DNA of 8,563 nt from an uncultured Flavobacteriales bacterium (GTDB lineage: Bacteria > Bacteroidota > Bacteroidia > Flavobacteriales_D > Sanyastnellaceae): NCBI GenBank assembly GCA_938003665.1, contig CALKYI010000078.1:1-8563 (forward strand), in the 5' to 3' direction. Every line of letters starts with the position of its first letter. Within the stretch, counting starts at the first letter, position 1. The position numbers were made by a program, and so were the translations under genes. Positions 1-6,349 of this stretch are shown here, in pieces. Under the pieces are notes generated by a model, which was given only the letters and a program-made list of their open reading frames with translations, was not told the DNA's origin and did no database searches.

Positions 1-359
1 GCGTTTTTAGACGATGAACCTAGTGCAACTTTCATCCCGGATGCCTTCAGTTGGTCGATGAGATTCCCGACACCCGGCAACGCGTTCTCGGGCGTGGTTT
101 GTTCCGCTAATTCGAGGTAATGGGCATTTTTACGGTCCATGAGGCGCACCTTCGTCGCTGCGTCGAGCACAAGGCCGCCTTTGTTCAGGATGTATTCTAG
201 GCTGTCCACACGAGACACCCCTTTCAGCGCTTCATTGTCCTCTTGAGAAAACGGCACGCCCAATTCATCAGCCAATTGACGCCATGCCACAAAATGGTGA
301 GACGCCGTATCGACAATTACGCCATCCAAGTCGAAAATGCATGCGCGGATTTCTGCCAT
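1..359 (-). CDS. pgmB: Beta-phosphoglucomutase, HAD superfamily (3' part beyond window)
   Basis: This enzyme converts beta-D-glucose 1-phosphate to glucose 6-phosphate in the cytoplasm. It normally follows maltose or trehalose phosphorylase. The first 119 residues are visible, about half of the usual ~220. HAD motif I is FDLDGVIVDTA, with nucleophile Asp10 and acid/base Asp12. The cap-domain signature LKGVSRVDSL (residues 45-54) and Arg76-Lys77-Asn78 match the substrate-binding positions known from the Lactococcus enzyme. HAD motif II, GSSSKN, is at 114-119. These cap signatures separate it from generic HAD phosphatases. The ATG at 357-359 puts motif I at the normal distance from the N-terminus. 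It begins 3 bp after the stop of the sugar kinase gene, so it is the last visible gene of the pfkA operon. The reading frame is open to the edge. Product identity is quite sure; the true end is not visible. Confidence 0.9.
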   Translation of the reverse strand, partial: MAEIRACIFDLDGVIVDTASHHFVAWRQLADELGVPFSQEDNEALKGVSRVDSLEYILNKGGLVLDAATKVRLMDRKNAHYLELAEQTTPENALPGVGNLIDQLKASGMKVALGSSSKN

Positions 360-362
360 CGC

Positions 363-1223
363 TTAAGCGTTGAGGATGTACTTCACGTGGTAATCGGCCA
401 AACCGTCAATAGGGCGTTTGATGATGTGGCCCACTTCGATGCCTTCGCGCTCGCAAACGTGGCGAAGCACGGGTTGGAAGTGGTAGGCAACGGAACCGAC
501 AAAGTGGACCGGTACCTCTTGGTAGTTGTCGTAACACTTGACGTGTACGTCAATGAACGCCTGGAATCCTTCCTCCAGCAATGAAATGATTTGAGGCACC
601 TCCTGGTGGCGACCAATGAAAGTCATAAACGAGGCGAGAAAAACATTGGCATTGGGTTCTTGGTACACCCGGTTGACAATGTCGTCTTTGCTGAAGCCAA
701 ACGTATTGACAAAGTCTGCATCTACAGTGGGGTCCAGTTTGTGGTACAGATGCAAAGCCAACAGGCGTTTTCCAAACCATGACCCACTGGCTTCATCTCC
801 GAGGATGTAGGCCAATGCCGGCACCTTTTCGGAGGTGGTACTCCCATCGAAATAACAGGAATTGGATCCCGTCCCGATGATGCACGTAATCGCAGGACTA
901 CCAGCATACGTGCTGTACGCAGCTCCATCCAAATCGTGACCTACATGCACATCAGCAGCGGTAAAAACGCGCTCCAGCCCCTCGCGTATGATTGCGCACA
1001 AGGCTTCTGAACTGCTGCCTGCACCGTAGAAGTACACTTTCGATACTTCTTGCACAAGTGCTGCAGCTTCTTGGGATTCACGCATTTTTGACTCCACCAA
1101 ATCCGCATCGTGGAAATAGGGATTGAATCCCATGGTGTGGAATTCAGACAGGGCATTCCCCTGCTCATCGATCACCATCCAGTCGCACTTGGTGGAACCG
1201 CTATCTGCTATAAGAATCTTCAA
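363..1223 (-). CDS. BadF/BadG-type sugar kinase (N-acetylglucosamine kinase-like, possible glucokinase)
   Basis: This is a predicted 286-aa ATP-dependent sugar kinase of the ASKHA fold, in the BadF/BadG/BcrA/BcrD family often annotated as N-acetylglucosamine kinase in Bacteroidota. Phosphate-1 motif ADSGSTKCDW is at residues 6-15, a candidate catalytic Asp lies in GHDLDGAAYS (about 95-104), phosphate-2 motif GTGSNSCYFDG is at 117-127, the LGDEASGSWFG loop is at 141-151, and the adenosine-side FVGSVAYHF is at 241-249. No ATG is available before the phosphate-1 motif. I chose TTG at 1221-1223, giving MKILIADSGST, the usual family N-terminus, 22 bp after the gapA stop. Another TTG at 1257-1259 would add 12 residues and overlap gapA. 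The substrate is inferred: the setting with pfkA, gapA and pgmB fits glucose as well as GlcNAc. Confidence 0.85.
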   Translation of the reverse strand: MKILIADSGSTKCDWMVIDEQGNALSEFHTMGFNPYFHDADLVESKMRESQEAAALVQEVSKVYFYGAGSSSEALCAIIREGLERVFTAADVHVGHDLDGAAYSTYAGSPAITCIIGTGSNSCYFDGSTTSEKVPALAYILGDEASGSWFGKRLLALHLYHKLDPTVDADFVNTFGFSKDDIVNRVYQEPNANVFLASFMTFIGRHQEVPQIISLLEEGFQAFIDVHVKCYDNYQEVPVHFVGSVAYHFQPVLRHVCEREGIEVGHIIKRPIDGLADYHVKYILNA

Positions 1224-1245
1224 AACGAATCGTTTTTTGGAGGGA

Positions 1246-2229
1246 TTATAGACGCTCAACCAAGTCTGCTACACGGGTAGCGTAACCGGCCTCGTTATCA
1301 TACCATCCAAATACTTTCACCGTCTTGCCCATGGCTTTCGTCAAGCCGGAATCAAAAATGAAGCTGTGCGGGTTGCCCACGATGTCCACTGATACGAGCG
1401 GGTCTGTGGAGTACTCCAACACTCCTTTCATAGCGCCTTCTGACGCATTCTTCATCGCCGCATTGACTTGTTCTGCCGTGACTTCTTGCTTCAAAATAAC
1501 TGTCAAATCGGTGACCGATCCTGTTGGTGTGGGAACACGTACCGCAAGGCCGTCCAACTTGCCGGCCAGTTGTGGCAACACCAAGCCAACCGCCTTGGCT
1601 GCACCTGTCGAAGTTGGGATCATGCTCAACGCTGCTGCTCGTGCACGACGCAGGTCTTTGTGCGGTGCGTCTTGAATGCGCTGGTCCGCCGTGTAGGCGT
1701 GAATGGTGGTGATCAAACCGTGCTCGACACCAAACGTGTCGTCCAACACTTTGGCCATGGGCGCGAGGCAATTGGTCGTACAAGAAGCATTGGAAACAAT
1801 GCGATCGTCAGCCGTCAGAAAGTCATCGTTCACACCCAAGACCACTGTCTTGAGTTCTCCCTTGGCAGGTGCAGAGATAACCACTTTACCAGCTCCAGCC
1901 TCGAGGTGCAAACCAGCTTTTTCCTTACTCGTGAAAACACCGGTGGACTCTACGACAGCATCGACACCGAGCGAACCCCATGGCAACTGCGCCGGATCGC
2001 GCTCAGCTGAGATGTTGATGGTCGATCCATTCACGACCAAGTTTCCATTGGATACTTCAACCGTGCCGTTGAACTTTCCGTGGATACTGTCGAATTTCAG
2101 CAGGTGAGCGAGGGTGTCGACATCCGTCAAGTCATTGATGGCAACAACATTTAAATCGTTGCGGTCGAGCATTTGGCGGAAAGCCAATCGGCCGATGCGG
2201 CCAAAACCGTTGATGGCAATTTTCTTCAT
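1246..2229 (-). CDS. gapA: Glyceraldehyde-3-phosphate dehydrogenase, type I, NAD-dependent
   Basis: This 327-aa enzyme oxidises and phosphorylates glyceraldehyde 3-phosphate to 1,3-bisphosphoglycerate. The N-terminal Rossmann motif INGFGRIGRLAF starts at residue 6. Asp33 after the second beta strand indicates NAD rather than NADP preference. The active-site segment SNASCTTNCLAP carries nucleophile Cys150, and His177 in TTIHAYT is the general base. The phosphate-binding segment SMIPTSTGAAKA is at 202-213 and the C-terminal GWYDNEAGYATRV at 308-320. All are intact and the length is normal. The frame stays open upstream to 2325, but the ATG at 2227-2229 gives the canonical MKKIAINGFGRIG start. 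The gene starts 22 bp after the pfkA stop with no evident Shine-Dalgarno sequence, as is common in Bacteroidota. It is the second gene of the operon. Confidence 0.96.
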   Translation of the reverse strand: MKKIAINGFGRIGRLAFRQMLDRNDLNVVAINDLTDVDTLAHLLKFDSIHGKFNGTVEVSNGNLVVNGSTINISAERDPAQLPWGSLGVDAVVESTGVFTSKEKAGLHLEAGAGKVVISAPAKGELKTVVLGVNDDFLTADDRIVSNASCTTNCLAPMAKVLDDTFGVEHGLITTIHAYTADQRIQDAPHKDLRRARAAALSMIPTSTGAAKAVGLVLPQLAGKLDGLAVRVPTPTGSVTDLTVILKQEVTAEQVNAAMKNASEGAMKGVLEYSTDPLVSVDIVGNPHSFIFDSGLTKAMGKTVKVFGWYDNEAGYATRVADLVERL

Positions 2230-2251
2230 ATCAGGGTTAAATTCTATTCGG

Positions 2252-3223
2252 TTAGATGGAAAGTATTTTCGCAATGCGGACCTCGTCTTCCAACGTGGCT
2301 GTCTTGTTGACAATTGCTTCTTCAAAGGGGTAATAGACCAACTGGTCGTTCACGACACCGGCCATGACACTTTTCTTTCCGGAGAGCAGGCCTTCAACCG
2401 CGGCTACGCCCATGCGAGACGCCAACACACGGTCTGCACAACTCGGATCACCTCCGCGTTGCAAGTGTCCCAATACCGTAACGCGTGTTTCGTACTTGTT
2501 GTCAATGGCATGCACTTTCGTAGCGATCTCGAAAGCTCCTCCTTCAGGGTGGCCTTCAGCAACGATGACTATGCTTGACGTTTTGTTCGAGGCTTGCCCC
2601 AAGTTTAAGATGTCAACCAAATCCTGAATGGACAGGCCAGACTCCGGTGTCATCACCGCCACCGCACCTGTTGCAATACCAGCATTCAAAGCGATGAAAC
2701 CGCTGTCACGGCCCATCACTTCAACAAAAAAGAGGCGGTTGTGGCTGTCAGCCGTATCTCGGATTTTGTCCACAGCCTCCACGACCGTATTCGTAGCCGT
2801 ATCGAATCCAATGGTGAAATCAGTTCCGGAAAGGTCGTTGTCAATGGTGCCAGGCAATCCGATAATAGGAAAGCCGGTTTCCCGTGAGAGCAACATCGCT
2901 CCCGTAAACGTTCCGTTTCCACCGATGACCACCAAGGCGTCCACCTCGTTTTCTACAAGCGATTGGTGAGCCTTACGCCGGCCTTCCTCGGTTCGAAATG
3001 CTTCACAACGGGCCGACTTCAAGATGGTACCACCGCGGCCGAGAATTTTCGCTACCGAACGAACATGGAGTCGCTTGAAGTCACCGTCAATAAGCCCCTG
3101 GTAGCCTTGAAATACACCGACCGCCTCACATCCATGGTACACCGCCGTTCGAACCACTGCGCGAATGGCAGCGTTCATTCCTGGCGCATCCCCTCCTGAC
3201 GTTAATACCGCGATTTTCTTCAT
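2252..3223 (-). CDS. pfkA: 6-phosphofructokinase, ATP-type (group A PFK)
   Basis: This 323-aa cytoplasmic enzyme phosphorylates fructose 6-phosphate to fructose 1,6-bisphosphate, the committed step of glycolysis. The ATP-site motif TSGGDAPGMNAAIRA begins at residue 8. The fructose-6-phosphate and catalytic loop PGTIDND is at 124-130, with Asp128 the likely base. VEVMGRDSG is at 167-175, and HLQRGGDPSCADR lies in the C-terminal half. Gly104 after the GG pair points to ATP rather than pyrophosphate as donor. Residue 103, normally the Mg-ATP Asp of GGDG, is Asn (codon AAC, 2915-2917). The frame is open back to 3295, but ATG 3221-3223 gives the family's MKKIAVLTSGGD start. It follows a GAAAGGG stretch (3229-3235, minus strand) that may help ribosome binding. 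It is first in the operon and divergent from the Nudix regulator gene. Confidence 0.95.
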   Translation of the reverse strand: MKKIAVLTSGGDAPGMNAAIRAVVRTAVYHGCEAVGVFQGYQGLIDGDFKRLHVRSVAKILGRGGTILKSARCEAFRTEEGRRKAHQSLVENEVDALVVIGGNGTFTGAMLLSRETGFPIIGLPGTIDNDLSGTDFTIGFDTATNTVVEAVDKIRDTADSHNRLFFVEVMGRDSGFIALNAGIATGAVAVMTPESGLSIQDLVDILNLGQASNKTSSIVIVAEGHPEGGAFEIATKVHAIDNKYETRVTVLGHLQRGGDPSCADRVLASRMGVAAVEGLLSGKKSVMAGVVNDQLVYYPFEEAIVNKTATLEDEVRIAKILSI

Positions 3224-3273
3224 ATAAACCCTTTCAAAAATGTGTTCCACTAAATGGAGGAACGGCAGCGAAG

Positions 3274-3293
3274 ATAACACCTGAAATAACACC
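3274..3293. repeat. Direct repeat of ATAACACC, 12-bp period, in the divergent intergenic region
   Basis: Two identical 8-bp copies of ATAACACC lie at 3274-3281 and 3286-3293, separated by TGAA, so the period is 12 bp, near one helical turn. They sit 51-70 bp upstream of the pfkA start codon, probably inside its leader if transcription begins near 3290. They could be tandem sites for a regulator or chance; nothing in the sequence decides this. Confidence 0.35.
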
Positions 3294-3303
3294 ATTCCAA
3301 ACT

Positions 3304-3322
3304 AAGTGTTGAAAATACACTT
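3304..3322. promoter_or_regulatory. Candidate operator: perfect inverted repeat AAGTGT-N7-ACACTT
   Basis: The arms 3304-3309 and 3317-3322 are exact reverse complements, with a 7-bp AT-rich spacer TGAAAAT, giving a 19-bp site of the size bound by a dimeric winged-helix regulator. It lies 35 bp before the start of the Nudix-type regulator gene and 80 bp before pfkA. It touches a weak minus-strand -7-like sequence TTAGTTTG (3298-3305; one mismatch to TAnnTTTG). NrtR/AraR-family genes commonly bind palindromes near their own promoters. The link to this particular regulator is inference from position only. Confidence 0.45.
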
Positions 3323-3344
3323 TTATTCCGAGCGGGGTTTATTG

Positions 3345-3352
3345 TACTTTTG
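3345..3352 (+). promoter_or_regulatory. Candidate Bacteroidota -7 promoter element TACTTTTG for the regulator operon
   Basis: TACTTTTG matches the Bacteroidota housekeeping -7 consensus TAnnTTTG exactly. It ends 5 bp before the ATG at 3358, so transcription would begin at or within a few bases of the start codon, giving a leaderless or nearly leaderless mRNA. No convincing -33 TTTG/TTG box is found at the usual spacing: the nearest TTG, at 3309-3311, is too far away. The element is therefore only moderately supported. Confidence 0.45.
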
Positions 3353-3357
3353 ACACT

Positions 3358-4071
3358 ATGCAACCAAATGAGTCCTTGCACCTCTCCGTTGACTGCGTTC
3401 TTTTCGGCTACGACGACGACGGGCTTAAGGTGCTCTTGATCAACCAAAAAGCGGATACATACGCCCACGATAATGGCCAACCAATGTCCCAGTTACCGGG
3501 GGATCTCATCTTGATCGAAGAAGGATTGGATGAAGCCGCAGAGCGTGTACTCTATGAACTTACCCAAGTCAACGGCGTGTACTTGAAACAGTTCCACGCC
3601 TATGGCGACCCCAATCGTGTAAAGGACCACAAAGACCGAACGTGGCTGCGATCAGTGCGCACCATGCCGGATCAGCGCGTTGTAACAGTTGGATACCTCG
3701 GCTTGGTCAGCTTGCACGACTACGATCCGCAACCCGCCTCATTCGCAGGTGGGGTTAGCTGGGTAGACGTCAACGAGGTCGGCCCCCTCGCCTTCGACCA
3801 CAACAGCATCCTGAGCGGGGCCATTGAAGCACTGCAAACGCAATTGGAAAGCCACCATATCAGCTTCGAATTGCTCCCCAAGAAATTCACTTTGAGCCAA
3901 CTGCAAGCGCTATACGAGACCGTATTGGACAAGAAATTCGACAAGCGGAACTTCCGGAAGAACGTCAAGAAGATGAGCCACGTGGTACCACTAGACGAGA
4001 AACAACAAGGCGTCATGCACAAGCCCGCCCAGCTATTCAGCTTCAATCCCGATCAGATCGAACATGATTAA
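3358..4071 (+). CDS. Nudix-domain transcriptional regulator with C-terminal winged helix (NrtR/AraR-like)
   Basis: This 237-aa protein is probably a sugar- or nucleotide-responsive DNA-binding regulator. Residues 8-160 form a Nudix fold: LSVDCVLFGYDDDGLKVLL at the start, LPGDLILIEEGLDEAAERVL at 46-65, then GDPNR at 83-87 and RVVTVGYLGLV at 107-117. The Nudix box is degenerate. Where hydrolases have REUxEExGU, this protein has RVLYELTQV (63-71), so catalysis is unlikely and ligand sensing is more plausible. Residues about 168-230 match the winged helix of the NrtR family, with FTLSQLQALYE, DKRNFRKNVKK and KPAQLFSF. The ligand cannot be told; known relatives sense ADP-ribose (NrtR) or arabinose (Bacteroides AraR). 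It diverges from the pfkA operon across a region with a palindrome and overlaps the next gene by 8 bp. Control of both clusters is inferred. Confidence 0.88.
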   Translation: MQPNESLHLSVDCVLFGYDDDGLKVLLINQKADTYAHDNGQPMSQLPGDLILIEEGLDEAAERVLYELTQVNGVYLKQFHAYGDPNRVKDHKDRTWLRSVRTMPDQRVVTVGYLGLVSLHDYDPQPASFAGGVSWVDVNEVGPLAFDHNSILSGAIEALQTQLESHHISFELLPKKFTLSQLQALYETVLDKKFDKRNFRKNVKKMSHVVPLDEKQQGVMHKPAQLFSFNPDQIEHD

Positions 4072-6349
4072 TCACACGAGGCGGTGGGCAGAGGTGTTGA
4101 TGGTGCTGTGCATCGTAACCGTTGCAACAGCGCAAGAGACAGGAGTCAATTGGCATCCGTCGGATGGTCCTGCTTACCAAAGCGAGGAGCTACCGGAGGT
4201 ACATGTCACGTGCGATCAAATGGGATGGATCCTGCAGCAGGAAAATTGGTATTCCAACATTGAACATCCAGCCACGTTCGTGTTCATCAGCTCACTGGGA
4301 ACAGACACGGTGGAAAATGTCGGGTTTCGTCTGCGCGGGAACACCTCACGCGGTGCGCCCAAGAAATCATACAAGGTTTCATTCAACGCATTCGACGAAG
4401 ACCAGTCTTGGGAGGGCTTGAAGAAAATGAACCTCAACGGTGAGCACAACGACCCGAGTGCGATGCGTGCCCGACTTGCTTGGGAGTGCTTGCGCGATGC
4501 TGGTGTTCCGGTTTCGAGAAGCACACACGTCAAGCTCTTCATCAACGGCAACTACTACGGGTTGTACTCCAACACCGAACACATCGATGGCGAGTGGTTG
4601 GAAAAGCGATTTGACCATGCCCATGGCAACCTTTGGAAATGCACTTATCCCGCCAACTTGGCTTTCGTCAGCAGCAACCCCGACGCCTACAAGTTCACCC
4701 CCAGCTGGTCCAACCAGCGCGTTTATGAACTAAAAACCAACAACCTACAGGACGACTACAGCAGCTTGGCCGAATTCATTGATGTACTCAACAACACACC
4801 GATGGACGAATTGCCTTGTGCGCTGGAGGCCATCTTCGATGTCGACGCCTACCTCAAAGCCGCAGCAGGCGAAATCTTGTTTGGCCATTGGGACAATTAC
4901 ATCGGCAACAAGAATAATTTCTACTTGTACGAACGCACCACGGACGGCCGGCTGATGTACATCCCGTATGACATGGACAACACGGCTGGCATTCAGTGGT
5001 TTGGGGAATGGACCGATCAGGACATTTATAGCTGGACCACCGAAAACGACCGCGCCCTGTACACGCGGCTGCTGGATGTTGAGGCTTACCGAGAACGTTT
5101 TACCTGGTACGTTCATTGGTGGATGGATACGTATTACACCGTTGATTGGGTCGAGGCACGAGGCACGTGGTTGGTCGAATTGATGAGTTCAGCCATTCAA
5201 GAGGACACTTACTACCCGTTGAGCTACGGATTCGATGCCGCTGATTTTGACAACTCCATATCGGAAGCTTGGGGCAGCCACGTTGCACATTCCCCGCTGG
5301 ACTACGCCAACTCACGAATCTTTTGGGCGGACATTCAATCCGATCCCGTGCCCATGGACCTCCATCCGATTGTGCAATGCTGGGCGGAGGGGCCAGTTCT
5401 CAATGATTCCTTGCGCATTCAATGCTGGGCACCAGAACTGACTGCGGCCACAGGATGGACCGTTGAAGCCGAAGTTGAACGGGACGGCGAACTAGAGTCG
5501 GTCGTCCTTGACCCTGCCGGGGGAAGCTTGCACGGGTATGGCTGGACCACAACGGTGCCGCTCGATGGTGCAGGAGATGTATTCTGGCGGGCTGTGGCCA
5601 CGGACCCGGCGGGTGCGGTTCAGCACTCACCCTGCTCCTTGACCCGGGTCTGGAGCACTTCGGCCGACTCCCCATTGCGAATCAATGAGGTCATGCCCAT
5701 CAACGACGGATTCGCGACCGATGAAAACGGTAACGCTGGCGACTGGGTTGAGCTGATCAATGCCGGGACCGCTCCATTCAACTGCAATGGACTCTACCTC
5801 AGCAACCGGCTGATGGAGCCCTGGCGATGGCCGCTGCCGAGCGTCACGTTGGAACCTGGTCAGCATTTACTCCTCTGGTGTGACGACAACACCGAAGCCG
5901 GCCCATTGCACGCAAATTTCACCCTATCCGGGTCTGAAGATGAAGTGTACGTATTCACCAAGCAGGATGGTGCATGGCGCACCGTAGATGCCATCGATTG
6001 GAACGATGCCATCGGCAACTTCAGCCTTGGTCGCACAACAGACGGAGCGCCCGATTGGGTGTGGTTCAATCCGAATTCCTCCAACCCGCCGACACCCAAT
6101 TCGGCTAACGGAACCACCGTTTATATTCTCGACCCCACTGCCTCCTTGGTGTTGCCAACCGACTGCGACCAACCATGCGTGATTGACCTTCCTCAAAGCA
6201 CGCATTCATCATTGTACCGAATCAACGGTCAACTCATCACCGAATCTACTGGGACGTTCATGTCAATCAACGGACACCCCACCGGTATTTACCTCCTCAA
6301 CGTCGAAGCCGAGACTGGCTCATCCACCCACAAAATCATTTTGCGATGA
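4064..6349 (+). CDS. Secreted CotH kinase-family protein with lamin-tail domain and type IX sorting domain
   Basis: This is a 761-aa exported protein. Residues 1-23 form a signal peptide (basic HTRR, hydrophobic VLMVLCIVTVATA). Residues about 45-400 match the CotH atypical kinase family: RGNTSRGAPKKSYKVSF (91-107) with a likely ATP-contacting Lys, LNGEHNDPSAMRARLAWE (124-141), FINGNYYGLYSNTEHID (159-175), GHWDNYIGNKNNFYLY (274-289) with candidate catalytic Asp277, and IPYDMDNTAG (300-309) with candidate metal-binding Asp303. These active-site roles are inferred from family patterns. A beta-sandwich region (about 430-530) follows, then a lamin-tail domain (538-680: LRINEVMPIN, GDWVELIN, LEPGQHLLLWCDD). 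The last ~70 residues resemble a type A sorting domain, with LYRINGQ, GIYLLNV and HKIILR. The ATG overlaps the regulator's stop by 8 bp, and its TGA overlaps the amylase start (ATGA). The substrate is unknown. Confidence 0.88.
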   Translation: MINHTRRWAEVLMVLCIVTVATAQETGVNWHPSDGPAYQSEELPEVHVTCDQMGWILQQENWYSNIEHPATFVFISSLGTDTVENVGFRLRGNTSRGAPKKSYKVSFNAFDEDQSWEGLKKMNLNGEHNDPSAMRARLAWECLRDAGVPVSRSTHVKLFINGNYYGLYSNTEHIDGEWLEKRFDHAHGNLWKCTYPANLAFVSSNPDAYKFTPSWSNQRVYELKTNNLQDDYSSLAEFIDVLNNTPMDELPCALEAIFDVDAYLKAAAGEILFGHWDNYIGNKNNFYLYERTTDGRLMYIPYDMDNTAGIQWFGEWTDQDIYSWTTENDRALYTRLLDVEAYRERFTWYVHWWMDTYYTVDWVEARGTWLVELMSSAIQEDTYYPLSYGFDAADFDNSISEAWGSHVAHSPLDYANSRIFWADIQSDPVPMDLHPIVQCWAEGPVLNDSLRIQCWAPELTAATGWTVEAEVERDGELESVVLDPAGGSLHGYGWTTTVPLDGAGDVFWRAVATDPAGAVQHSPCSLTRVWSTSADSPLRINEVMPINDGFATDENGNAGDWVELINAGTAPFNCNGLYLSNRLMEPWRWPLPSVTLEPGQHLLLWCDDNTEAGPLHANFTLSGSEDEVYVFTKQDGAWRTVDAIDWNDAIGNFSLGRTTDGAPDWVWFNPNSSNPPTPNSANGTTVYILDPTASLVLPTDCDQPCVIDLPQSTHSSLYRINGQLITESTGTFMSINGHPTGIYLLNVEAETGSSTHKIILR

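Noticed and set aside
1468..2010. A 180-codon open frame on the plus strand opposite gapA
   Set aside because: It has no recognisable motifs and lies wholly antisense to a fully conserved GAPDH gene, so it is a by-product of that gene's codon use.
2230..2325. A 32-residue N-terminal extension of GapA
   Set aside because: It begins at TTG inside pfkA codons. The ATG at 2227-2229 gives the canonical GAPDH N-terminus.
3224..3295. A 24-residue N-terminal extension of PfkA from an upstream ATG at 3293-3295
   Set aside because: The extension is not family-like, and the downstream ATG gives the standard MKKIAVLTSGGD start. The extension would also run through the likely promoter and leader region.
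5150..5170. Short tandem GAGGCAC pair
   Set aside because: It is only two copies inside conserved coding sequence of the CotH-family gene, compatible with normal codon use.
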